Of a stretch of DNA of 64,000 bases, positions 38,032 to 50,003 are shown piece after piece; the stretch's first letter is position 1, and every line of letters begins with the position of its first letter. A program made the translations under genes and the position numbers. The notes under the pieces are model-generated. The model was not told the origin of the DNA. It searched no databases and saw only the letters and a list, made by a program, of their open reading frames with translations. Source of the DNA: Onchocerca lupi. Lineage: Eukaryota > Nematoda > Chromadorea > Rhabditida > Onchocercidae. The DNA is taken from NCBI GenBank assembly GCA_028564675.1, contig JAOVVO010000162.1, positions 1 through 64,000 on the forward strand, read 5' to 3'.

Positions 38032-41000
38032 ATGATCGAGAATGAAGAACCACCAGAACCAATTGCAAGCGATTATGTTGAACTTGGAACACTAATCATT
38101 TTATTTATTATTGGTGGACCATTAAATCTTGCAGCACACACACAGGTAAATGCGCTTATCTTGCGAGAAGGAATTTTGAAGATTAATATTTCTTGTTAAG
38201 AATTCAGTTATGGAAAACAATGTTTGATCCAGCAGCTACTGCTTTCTGCTTCTTTTTGAATATGGATACATCCAAGTTCCGATTCATTTCAATTCATTTG
38301 CATGCTTTCCATGTTTTTTTTTTTTTTTTTTTTCAAATAAATACTAAATAAAATTTTCCTGACTATCGTTGATCATGTGGTAATCATATGCCGAGTGATT
38401 CGAATGAAATCAGAAACTCGAGGTAAATGAATTTAATAAAAATAGCAAAATTTATTTTTAACGCCTTATTTTCCTTTATTACAACCATAACAACAGTTGC
38501 ATTATTACTTTATCACCTGTCATCATTATTTGTCTTCTGTTTACGTACTGAGTCAAAAATTTAGCAAGCTTTACAATCCATCCAGCAGTGCTTTCAAATT
38601 TTGCATCAATGATGAGTCAAACCATGGATCACATCATATATTCAATGCTTGATTTTGAAGTCTGTTAAGGAAGGAATTTTAAAATGAATTACTGATTCAT
38701 TCTTGTATATATCAGGATATTTTTATTCTCATAAGTTGCAGAATTGAAGCTATTCCCAAGGTTCAGAGATAATTCTGGAGAGAAAAATATTTCGTATAAA
38801 TTTGGAATGAATCATTCTTAACTGTCGTGAAATTTTCTTTCTTTTTAATTTTTTTGCATTGTTTGAAGCAAAATTGTCGAAAAAAATGAATACCTTTTCA
38901 ATCATTCAAATTGATGTCTTTTCTTACCTCCTAATATCCGGCAGATCATCTCGATCGTTTTCTTTGCAATACAGGAGGATTTGCCAAGTTGTAAGAACTA
39001 TTTTTAGATAAGCTGACTAACAAATTTTACTCGAACAAAAATTATTTTTTATGAAATTAAAAAAAAAATAAGAAATAGCAATCAAAGTAATGTCCAATAA
39101 TGATACTGATTCTTCACCATATCAGTGTTAGGACTCAGAAGAAAATAAAATTGAACGAGAGCCTTCGAACACAGATTAGTTTTCATTTGGAATTCATCCA
39201 AATCATTTCCTCTCTTCCCTTTCTTTGAAACCAATTATAGAAGTATTTCCACAACTATTACATTCGCTATTTAAAGGAAACAATATCCCAATTATGGAAC
39301 TAGCAACAATTGAAGGCTAACAAAGTTGACAGAACAAATCAACATCCTAACAACACATGTTATCATTGAAACAGATCAAAATAATCTTCACAAACTTCAT
39401 CTCTTGATAAACTTCACAAACTATTGCATTCATCACATCTTCCAATCCTCACAAACTTCACAAATTCTTACAACTTCACAAATCACCACATTCATCACAT
39501 CTTCCACATATCCAATCTTTCAGTGTTAGAAAACAAAATTTTGAATAAAATTTCAGATCACAGAACGGCCATCCGCTACACGTCTTGATATCCTGAAACG
39601 GCATCTGAATTATTCCGATTTACTCGTACTGTTCATCTATGTACCATCACGAATTTGTTGGCTGCTGACATATGACTGGCGAGGTGGAAATTGTCTGTGC
39701 AAAATTATCAAATTTCTTCATACGTTTGCTTTTCAGGTGATAATTTCAAATTGATGAGAAAATTTGTTAACTTGTGAAAATAACTTTTAGATTAAGTAAA
39801 GATCGGATGTCAATTTGCTTAGTTATACGAATAATGGTCATGCAAAGGTTTTGTTTAAAAGACATGATTATCATGGAATCATTGTTTGAAAATTTGATCC
39901 TTAGTTGTACATTACTGTGCAGTTTTCAATCAATCTACTTATTGTTTGCTTTTATATTTAGAAGAAGGAGCATACTAGAATAATTTTGATATCTTGAAAA
40001 CTTTTCTTTCTGATCAAATATTTTCTAAAATTAAGTAGCCGAAAATTTATGTTTTCTAAAAAGTTCTTATAAAGTCTTGAGAAGAAGGGAGCATCAGGTG
40101 TTTTTTATAGTCTGCCTAATGCTAAGACCTTTTCAAAATTGAACAGATAGGATTAGAATCGTAGGTTTCTTAGCACAAAATTTTATCAAGTTTGTAGTTA
40201 AATTTTTCCGTCAATCATAAGCCTAGACATGACATGTTTATATGATTATATTATAGCATATCACATCGATAGATGTCAGTAATTTTGAAATCACTGTAGT
40301 CAAAAATTTTAATGCAGGTATCGTCAAATGTGATTGTTTGTATAGCAATTGATCGCTTATTATCAGTGATGTCATCACAACATCATTCACCAGAAAAAGC
40401 CCAACGAAGGACTCGAGCCATGCTTATGATAGCATGGATTGCTGCTGCTATTATCAGTACGCCGCAATTTGTCGTGTGGAAAACATTCCTTGCATTTAAG
40501 GAACTTAACTGGAGTCAATGCATGCAAGTAAACAATATTGCTTCAACTTATGACTTCAAAATTTTTTTAAATTTCTAGAAAATCGTTTCATTATTCATGA
40601 GTATTTTTACCATCTTTTTTCCTCTAATTGCATTTTGTTGATTGGTGTTCTTGCAATTATATTTTTGCTTCCATTTGTATTTTAATTATTATTCTCTCCT
40701 CTATTGATTAGCTATACTTAAGATGATGATTTAAATTACAGATCTGGGAAATAATTCGCGTTGAGCAGGCCATGCAAAATAGTAGTGCAGCGGTAACGCG
40801 TCAACTGATGGAAGAAGAGAATATTTATGTTATTGTTCACATGATGCTGATTTTTTGGGTTCCAGCAACTATTGTTGTGGTTTGTATTCTTCACATTCTT
40901 GATTTTTTTTCCCTTTTATCCAGTTCAAGAAATTCTTCAATACAAGAAGGCATAAACAGAAGTTATTATTTTTTTGGAGTGAGTGAATTGCAATGTTGCA

Positions 41001-43557
41001 GTTGTGCTATCTAACCGTATCCTGCTGGGTTTACCTCAATTCACGGCCCATAACAAATGCAGCAATGTATTCGCATAATTTAAGTCAAATAGCTGTTACT
41101 GCTTGCGAAAACAATAGAGGACGCATAAGGAGTCAACAGTCTACTGGTATGTGAAAAAGTTTCACTTTAAAATTCCACGCTTAACTAAAATCATCAATCA
41201 TGACTAACCCAAATGTAAACCAAAATAAACTTGCTGGTTGATTCAGATATGAATTAAAAAATAATGAAGAAAAAATCTTTAGTTCGAATGGCTTCATTTT
41301 CGGTTCTCCTATAAAACAAATTTTGTATCTTTTTATTGAAATAATAATAATAGTAATAATAATAACAATAAAGATAGTAACAATAATAAATTATATCCGT
41401 AGTAATTTATTCATTTGTTAACTGGTTGAGAGGAAACTGGGTAAAATTTTTTGATGTTATCATTATAGATATGATTTAGTAATTTTTGAAGTGTCATTTC
41501 CCCTGTCCAAAAAAAATTCGTTTTTTATAACAGTTTGCAAACTAGACGTAATTTTTTGAAAGCTAATTGTAACATCTGTTTTCTCAGAAGTCTCAGCACA
41601 GCAAAAAGTGCTAATAATATCGATTTCTGGAGTGGGAAATTTCAGCTTAAGAGAACAGAAATTCTTAGACGTCGATATCATTACTCCGGTATTTCGATTT
41701 TTCCCTTTAATTTCTTTTCGATTTGCAAGTAAAATGAAGCGCAACATTTCTTTGTTTTAATTCTTGCTTTCAACGATGAGTTAAGTTCGAATATATAATA
41801 ATTTTTCATGAGGAAACACTGCTGACTTTCTTCGTGGAATTTTTTTCCCGGTGATCGGCAGTTTTTGTATCCAGAAAATTTTGCTGTCAGGATTCCGGTC
41901 TTTTTGTCTCTTTTGATTTTATCAGAGCCAAAAAAATCAAGAAATTCATAACAACACCGAAAATAAACGAAAAAGATGTAAGGCACAAAAATTGTATGAA
42001 ATTGAATTATTGGTCTGCGGAAGCAAAAATTTGAAAGAGCTTGAGCTTGTGGTATGAAAAATCAGATTAGAAGTAAGTGAGTCTGAGAACCATTTAGACA
42101 GACTTAATTCAATAACCATTCACTAGCGAAAAAAAATATAATTTATATTTAATTATTATTCAAAATTCGCAAAAATGAAAAGAACAAATATCGACAAAAT
42201 AATGACCTTTGCCATTTGCCTATATGTATAAGCGTACCACTGATAATTATTATTCCAAAGAATAAAGCACACATGGAGATAAGCTCGATGTGAGATAGAA
42301 ACTAAAGAAAGGGTTACGGTAATGGATCGTTGCCGAAAAGGAAACGACAGCTTTGTGATCGTTCCTCATCGGTTGCCTAAAGTTAAAATTCATTAACATC
42401 TCCAATTTCTCAATCATTCAGGAACGGTTACCCAGAAACTGTAGATTGGTTTCTGATTGGAAGGAAAATGCATAGCAATATACTTGCCCATTGATTTTTG
42501 ATCAACCCATAGTTCATAAAATGATTTTATAAAAATAGCGAACACAACATAATGTTGTTTTCAATCAAAGTTTGTGTCCGATTTTGATACATAGTCTAAT
42601 TTGATAGAGTTGTAATATAAGATAATGAAAAGATTACTGATCTGCAGATTGGAAGCCCTTAAAATCGACTCTAAAAAAAGAAAAGACTGAAAATGCGCCG
42701 TCACCGTTATTAAGGCGTACGTTTTTTCTTATTCATTGCTTTATCATTTCATGGAATTGAAAAATTCTGAGTAGATAAGCAGAAATAAGAAGTGAATATT
42801 TGAAATCAAATTTGATCCTTCTCATGCTTCAATCGTTATAATTAATTTTGTTCTGTTATTTATTCACTGTAACGCATCTTCTAGTGTTGCTCTAATTGCA
42901 TGCTAGATGCAATCGCACACATATGAGCGTGCATGCCAAATGCAATCATGTGCAACTTGAATGAGATTCTGTTTAATCTATCCTGGAGCTAAGCATTCAT
43001 GGCTTATACTTTAATATTCTCAATGTAATTCTAGCGAATCCACGTATCGTTATTAGTGAAGATGGCCAAGCAGTGAATACTCATCCGACAACGAAACGAG
43101 ATAACATTGCTACGATAGATTACAATTCAGGTGGTTATGTTGTCAATTGTCGCTCGTCCACTGCTCGGTATATTTTCCAACTTGTAACTTTCCTGTAATT
43201 TTTGGATTGTGTGAATTTGCTTGATTATTGTATAGAAATTTCAGGAGTCGAGCGATTCGAATAAGTTTCCAGCTAGTGGCTGCTTATATAATATGTTGGT
43301 TACCGTACAATGGACTTAGTTTGTATCAATATGTGGATCCTCAAGGATTTTTTGAAGCACATGCTAATAAGGTACGTTCAGAAGAACATTTCAGGAATAA
43401 TTTAAATCCGAAAAGTCATGTGAAACAATAGTGAATAGAAATTATCTTTCAGGTCTATTGTTTGCACAGCATTATGGTTTTCAATGCAGTGATCAATCCA
43501 TATCTTTATGGCTTATTTGGAAATTTCTTACCACAGAAACGAACTGGTCAAAATTGA
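38032..43557 (+). CDS. GnRH/AKH-receptor-related class A GPCR, complete seven-helix protein
   Basis: This is a plasma-membrane peptide-hormone receptor of the rhodopsin class, closest by eye to the nematode GnRH-receptor-related (gnrr) group. Exons: 38032-38145, 39557-39736, 40318-40527, 40742-40879, 41002-41146, 43035-43167, 43245-43371 and 43453-43557. This gives 383 residues, with phase consistent throughout. TM1 is LGTLIILFIIGGPLNLAA. TM2 follows LNYSDLLVLFIYVPSR. The first loop has WRGGNCLCK, whose cysteine can pair with SQCMQ before TM5. TM3 ends in CIAIDRLLSV. TM4 has MIAWIAAAIISTPQF, TM6 has AAYIICWLPYNG, and TM7 ends NPYLYG. The N-terminus is short and lacks a signal peptide; the intracellular tail is short (about 15 residues). 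Loop 3, about 75 residues, is encoded mostly by exons 5 and 6. TTTTTCAG four bases before the ATG suits SL trans-splicing. Intron 5 (1.9 kb) contains a ~740-bp repeat copy. The ligand cannot be named from sequence. Confidence 0.9.
39385..39510 (+). repeat. Imperfect tandem repeats in GPCR intron 1
   Basis: Short units around AACTTCACAAA are repeated several times. A longer pair shares CATTCATCACATCTTCCA. The stretch is C/A-rich compared with its surroundings and codes for nothing recognisable. Confidence 0.6.
41208..41950 (+). repeat. Dispersed ~740-bp repeat, copy 1 (inside GPCR intron 5)
   Basis: The segment starts CCCAAATGTAAACC and runs to just after TTTGATTTTATCAG. It recurs at 47103-47845 in the same orientation with only a handful of differences; similarity then fades over about 25 bases. 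It contains an ATA/ATAATA-rich simple stretch near 41341-41390. Matching short frames in both copies are a result of the duplication; I see no transposase and no obvious terminal inverted repeats. It may be a non-autonomous mobile element or a segmental duplication. Confidence 0.9.
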
Positions 43558-43777
43558 TACACCATACGCTTATAAATTTATGATCTTTGTTGTAGCTGCA
43601 TTCTGCTGTGATTTCTTTTAATTAATTACAAAATTTTTAATGAAATCTTGTTCACTACTTGGCTTTTTCCAAAAGATACAACAACATCTTGATTTTCAAT
43701 TCCCGCATTATTTTGTGTTGCTGTCTTCAACATGACAGCAAACTCCCCACTACTAAAAGAAGTTTAAAACAGAAAAA

Positions 43778-43783
43778 AATAAA
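43778..43783 (+). other. Possible polyadenylation signal of the GPCR gene
   Basis: AATAAA occurs about 220 bases after the GPCR stop codon, just before a T-rich stretch. Such hexamers are frequent in this base composition. Confidence 0.3.
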
Positions 43784-44359
43784 AATTTTCCCATTCATTT
43801 TTTTTTTTTTTTTTGAAATATCTTAAAAGGTGTAAATGATATTTTCTATGCGAATGTCTTTAAACCTACTTTTGATTTTAATGTTTAAAAGGTAAATTTT
43901 CTGTTAGCAATGCTGCATGTAACTTCTAAGGAGCTTTCAAATTTGTAAGCAAATTTAATTTATATTTGAAATAATACAACTCACGGACCTGAATTTATAT
44001 ACATCTTTTTTACAAAAAATTGAATTCACTCAATGGAGTTTTCTGAACAGATTGTTTTGTAAGTCTACACCTAATGGTCAGTGATTACAGAAAGCTCAGT
44101 AGGAAAAGAATGGAACAAATAGATGAAGGACAATTGATGTCGCTGTTTCGTTTTGAAATTCTTATAATTAAATGACAAGTTCCAAACTTGGTTTTGTTTG
44201 AAAAATATGTGGCAAAAGCACAGCATACATCTTTCTATTATTTGATTCGAAGATGGAATAAATTAGTATCGATCTGGACTTGAAATGAATCCAACATGAG
44301 ACCTAAAGTTGTCGTGGCGTTATCACATTCAGAATAAAATTACCATAGTTGTTAATGTG

Positions 44360-44575
44360 ATGAGTGGCTTTTCACTGAAGGACCGATATAATTTTCGAAA
44401 AAGGAGCAAATTTCAAAATGACGCAGCATTTCTTAAAATGACGCAGGAATTGAAAGACATTTTTAAAAAGCATGTATTATTTAAGCTTATTGAGAAATAT
44501 TCCCACAGTCACAAAATTATTCTATTTGATTTATTCAAACCATTTTACGAATATTCTGCGGAATTATTCGTTTGA
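44360..44575 (+). CDS. Unrecognised 71-residue open reading frame
   Basis: An ATG-initiated frame of 71 codons encodes a lysine- and phenylalanine-rich protein (MSGFSLKDRYNFRKRSKF at the start, FDLFKPFYEYSAELFV at the end). It has no signal peptide or known motif. It lies 0.8 kb downstream of the GPCR. Frames of this length occur by chance in this window, so it may not be a gene. A short internal repeat (AAAATGACGCAG, partly duplicated) sits near 44415-44445. Confidence 0.15.
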   Translation: MSGFSLKDRYNFRKRSKFQNDAAFLKMTQELKDIFKKHVLFKLIEKYSHSHKIILFDLFKPFYEYSAELFV

Positions 44576-47102
44576 CATGATTTGAAGCGATTCAATGGGA
44601 GAAGCTCCAAATATTGGTAATTAAAGTTTGCCTTCGAAAATAGAATACTTTCGACTTCTGAAAGTGAATTATGGAAGTGTAACCAGGACTAATAAATAGT
44701 AAGCTGCAATCGATCATCTGACGCTATCCGTTCTTTTTGCGGAATTTCTGCAATATCTGGAGATGTACTACTTGGATTTCCAATATATGAATTTAACATT
44801 ATCATGAAAGTTCGTAGACGCTTACATCATATTATCTGAACTAACATTCTTTTTGTAATTGATTTGCAGTATCGTATGTTGACTATGAAATATTGTTTAC
44901 ATGTTTCATTTATATTTTTTTTTGCCATGTCATTCTGGTCCATTTCATTTTTTTTTCTTTTTTTTTTTTTTGTTTTGATAGCATTTAAGATATTGAAGAC
45001 CACATTTTCTTCAAGTTTGTTAATAATATGAGAGATTTTTGAATCGATCGATATTGCATTTTTGCATGGATACAGATCATTGTTTTAGGACGAAACGGCG
45101 AACCCCACTTTTTTTTGTTTTTCCTTTTTTAAACATTTTCCCAGAACACTTTCACTTTTTTTCAATAACTTTTTAGTCAACGAATTTCATTGGTTCTACT
45201 GGCCATCTTCAATTTTAGGTCAGCAAATGCTGCCAAGTCCCTGTTTTCCGTACCAAGCAAGAATGCTGTTACGACACTTGTTTTTGACATATAAAACAGT
45301 TTGGAGAATTGGATATTTGAAGTGTATAATCAATTCTACTGTTTAGAATGTGCAATTGGTAATATGAGAACAGGAAACTGTATCAATGCTACCTGTATAT
45401 CATAATGGCTGAAAAAGTGCAGAATACTTACGGATGAATCGCTGGTCGTTAACATTCTCAGCTATTGTTTGCATTTGAGGATTCTTGATGGTTTCATGAA
45501 CTTGTCTCAAATAGAATCTAATGTACATTAAATTTTATATCTTAAGTATTTACCTTCAACAATTTTTTTTTTTTTTTTTGCTTAAAATTTCGCTTCTACA
45601 ATCAGCCCTCAGTATTTCTGTCTATAATTAATTATCGGTGTGCTTGTTTCATAAATTTTTCAAAAAAGATTGGGGAAAATTAGAATAAATCCATCTTGAT
45701 ATTCTGCCGGTAAAATTCATAGTATTAAGCTTATGTCCTAATTTTACCTTCGGATAAAGCAAGTATTGGCTTATTGATAAAAAATTCGAATTATTCGGAA
45801 AATTAAGGTTTGATATAAGCATTTATTGAAAGAATAAACAATGACAAATACTGTTACTTTTGCTCACATTATCTCTTTAGGGGATATCGGATGAATTCGA
45901 TTATTCCGTTTTTTTTTTTCTCTCAACATATAAAGTAGAAAACGGCTTCATTTTGAGAATTTCTTGCCATGCTTTGTCCGAACAATTATTCATCTACTTA
46001 TTTATTTATACACTTTACGATCTGCTTATTCATTTATTTATTCATATCCATGGAATGAGACTAAAGCCACGAATAAAATATTGCAATTTATTATATTACA
46101 CCGCAGAAGTACAATTGCTAGATGTTTTAATATATTACAATCATAATTGCTTGCTTTCTATGTCTAGCTAAAATTTGATTACTTGCCGATTCTTATTTAA
46201 TAAATTCATTACTTGAAAGCTTCGGTTATTATTCCATGGGGATATGATTGATTGAACCATGCAATAATGTTTTGAAACTGCCCTTATGGTCATATTAAAT
46301 CACCTTTCAGTATCTGAGTGCATTTGAAAGGATTCGCACTCTTCCGTTATCTTAATATCGTCTTTAAGACTGATCCCGGTTTCAGAAAAATTGAAGTTGA
46401 GGAGTTGTTTTGAATGAAGCAATCGTACGTTTCACTCAAATATGATCATTGCTTTTAAAAATTTCTGAAAACTTGACAAATCAAGCATTTTCTTTATTTC
46501 CTAATTCGATAAATTCACGATGAGGAAATATAATGAACCGTAATTTTCACTCTTTCGTTTTGCTTTTGTGGCTCGCTAAAAGAGAATTAGTTCATATTTT
46601 TGAAATATGAACTAATCCTCTCTATCAATTTGTAGTTTGCAGTAGTTTCGATTTCTTCACTCAACTTAACAAGTTCTAATTGATTGATGGATGAATTTAA
46701 AGTATTTGTAGATAATCATAACTTGCGATGATCTGAAAGGAATTTCACTGAAAAATAAAAAAGGCTAACATATAAAAATATTCTCAGGTATGTATTACTG
46801 AAGTTCATAACGATTTATGTAGAATAATCAATTTAAATATTGATAAAATAAGGTTCTAGTAATAATAATTTCATTGCGATACTCCATCCAATTAGTTTTT
46901 TTCAGGCTGTATCATATTAACAAGAACCTGATTAAGATATGTATGCAGGACTGAAAGCTTGAAAGCATAATGGTTGAGTGCTATAGTTAGTTTAAAATTG
47001 AAATTATATTTTTATGGAAAAGATTCGAGTTCCTGTAATCTTGAACTCAGGATGTAGCTAAAATTAGTGAAAAATGTACCAATCATGGACCTCAGCGACT
47101 TG

Positions 47103-47845
47103 CCCAAATGTAAACCAAAATAAACTTGCTGGTTGATTCAGATATGAATTAAAAAAATAATGAAGAAAAGATCTTTAGTTCGAATGGCTTCATTTCCGGT
47201 TCTCCTATAAAACAAATTTTGTATCTTTTTATTGAAATAATAATAATAGTAATAATAATAACAATAAAAATAGTAACAATAATAAATTATATCCGTAGTA
47301 ATTTATTCATTTGTTAACTGGCTGAGAGGAAACTGGGTAAAATTTTTTGATGTTATCATTATAGATATGATTTAGTAATTTTTGAAGTGTCATTTCCCCT
47401 GTCCAAAAAAAATTCGTTTTTTATAACAGTTTGCAAACTAGACGTAATTTTTTGAAAGCTAATTGTAACATCTGTTTTCTCAGAAGTCTCAGCACAGCAA
47501 AAAGTGCTAATAATATCGATTTCTGGAGTGGGAAATTTCAGCTTAAGAGAACAGAAATTCTTAGACGTCGATATCATTACTCCGGTATTTCGATTTTTCC
47601 CTTTAATTTCTTTTCGATTTGCAAGTAAAATGAAGCGCAACATTTCTTTGTTTTAATTCTTGCTTTCAACGATGAGTTAAGTTCGAATATATAATAATTT
47701 TTCATGAGGAAACACTGCTGACTTTCTTCGTGGAATTTTTTTCCCGGTGATCGGCAGTTTTTGTATCCAGAAAATTTTGCTGTCAGGATTCCGGTCTTTT
47801 TGTCTCTTTTGATTTTATCAGTGCCGAAAAATCAAGAAAGTCGTA
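47103..47845 (+). repeat. Dispersed ~740-bp repeat, copy 2 (intergenic)
   Basis: Near-identical direct copy of 41208-41950, about 5.9 kb further on and 3.5 kb downstream of the GPCR stop. Sequences immediately outside both copies differ, so the boundaries are sharp on the left and slightly ragged on the right. High identity means the event is recent or the two copies are being homogenised. Confidence 0.9.
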
Positions 47846-50003
47846 ATAATCAATAAAATCATTTTAAAAAAAAAAAATCGACAATATACGATAAAGATGA
47901 AAAACGCTAGAGAATAATCTTTATATTCCCTTTACTTTATCTTATATCATGAAAACTGCATTGGTTCTCTTATTAACAAAGTGCTATAAGATCCTTCTTT
48001 TTCCTATCAATGGAATGATTATTTTTTCAATCACAGTTATCTTATTTTGCTCAATCAATCATATTACCACAATTAATAGAATTTTTTGGCATATTCATAG
48101 AATTTCGGCGAATGCGGATTAAAGAACGCCTTATTATTGATCAACTTAAAGTTAACAAATAAAATTTTTTCGCGCACAAAATGGATTAAAATTTAATTCA
48201 TTAGGAATGATAGATTAACTATAAATGGAAAAAGTTCTACATACACATATTCAAAGGCTGTGACGCAAAATCCGTTAGAATGATTCAAATAACTATTACT
48301 ACAGTAGTTATTTGTTGTTCGGTGTGTATTTCTCCTCAGATTTGTTATTTCATGAAAATACATTTAGATTAAAATTTATTTCACTTCTAATTTAATGAGT
48401 TACCAACAAAAAGTGTTGAAAATTTCAATAATCCTTAGATCTTAATGAAGAGAGGAAATGATCCGACGACAACTTCTAATGATTATGCTTGCTTAAGTTG
48501 AGAATTAGACTGCTAAAACATGAATAATTATTACTGTGAAAAGTGTTTTCAAATCTTACTTTTCTGGAATTCTTGAAATAAATTTACTTTTCAAAAATAA
48601 TTTCGTGTTTTTATTATGCATAAGAGTTTATTTCCGTTTTGAAGTTTTCAAAAATGAAATGGAATTTCAATCTCATGTTTATCTATAGAAAAGCTTCCAT
48701 TATGAAACTGTCAAATAAATTTTGTTTGCTGAAATTAAAGACCACCCACTTGCACTTTTTTATTTCTCGGCTGCAGTTATAAGCAAACATGAAATTCATA
48801 TATAATCAATTCAAACAAGAAGTTCCACAACCATCAGAATTGTCCACTGTCGTTTATATCTGTCTCCAGAATCAACGCTGAATCCAACAACACAAAAAGG
48901 ATATCATTTTTTTCTTTTATACATATAATTTAAAAGTTTAGATTAAAACTTTGGAGGACATAATCTGTGTCAAACTGGACAAAAAATGATGGAATGCCAA
49001 AAACGGTCGTTCAGAATCGGAATTTGAAAAAATTCCAAATAATTTTTGTGGGAAACAAATTTTTTTAATTCATAATATTGAGAAACAAATATTATTAATT
49101 TCTAAATGATAATGAAAAGGTATTCTTAAGTTTTATAAATGTGTAGCAAATATTAGAGGTATTTTTTCTTAAATGATAAAAAGCTGATCAAATTCACCAA
49201 ATATAAGAAGAGCGATTAAAATGGATAAAAGATTTTTCTTCCCAAATTTAATAGGTGTTGTCTCTCTAATCATGATATTAAATGTTCATCCCTCGACTCT
49301 TAATTTTAAAAGCCGCATTATTCCTTATTGACTCAATGCAGTTATGTAAACCAGGATCTAAACTATTGCTTTTCATAATCATTTCCGCCATGCAAAGTTT
49401 CGAAATAGTTAAAAAAAAGAGTGAAATTTTAAACAAATTTCAATAATTCAATTTCAAAAACTTGTCGGAATTCAAAACTAATTAATTCATATAAATAAGC
49501 AGCTTATTAGTGTTGACATGCTTTGAAAACGAAATTTCCAGTGTCGTTCCTTTTTTACCATATTATTAACACAATCAACAGTTTGACATAAACAAAAAGA
49601 GTTAATGAGTGAAGAAGGCATTTATTATTCATCATTAAGAGGGTCCTGAATTGCTAGTCATCTAGTAAATTGTCATATTGATGATATGTATGTGTGTTGT
49701 TATTCAGTCGAACTTTTTGGCCTCTTTATAGCATTTCCATGTAGCAACTTGTTAACAAATATTTACATTCATTTATGTTCGTTCTGAATTACTGTGTTCA
49801 TTGCTCGGAAAAAAGACAACAAAATTTGGTAATGAAATTCGGATATATTTCAGGAAAAGATATTTATATCGCTTTGAATCTGATCAGTGCTTCATTTAGT
49901 ACAAGAACCTCGATTGCCCAATATCCGGAAAAGACTTCGCTTTTGCGGTGAATGAAAAAAGATTACATCAAATCGCTGCAAAAGCATTGCAAATAATCGT
50001 ACA

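Larger units (their letters stand above)
43558..50003. other. Intergenic region between the GPCR and the NPF-like gene
   Basis: It contains the second ~740-bp repeat copy, T-runs near 43800, 44950 and 45560, and a small 45.2-kb patch with coding-like composition in three competing frames. A TTTATATC at about 49866 could be a promoter element of the NPF-like gene. No supported protein gene was found. Confidence 0.55.

Noticed and set aside
41463..41747. 94-codon frame that is identical at 47359-47643
   Set aside because: Identity is explained by the recent ~740-bp duplication. The frame overlaps another on the opposite strand and has no domain.
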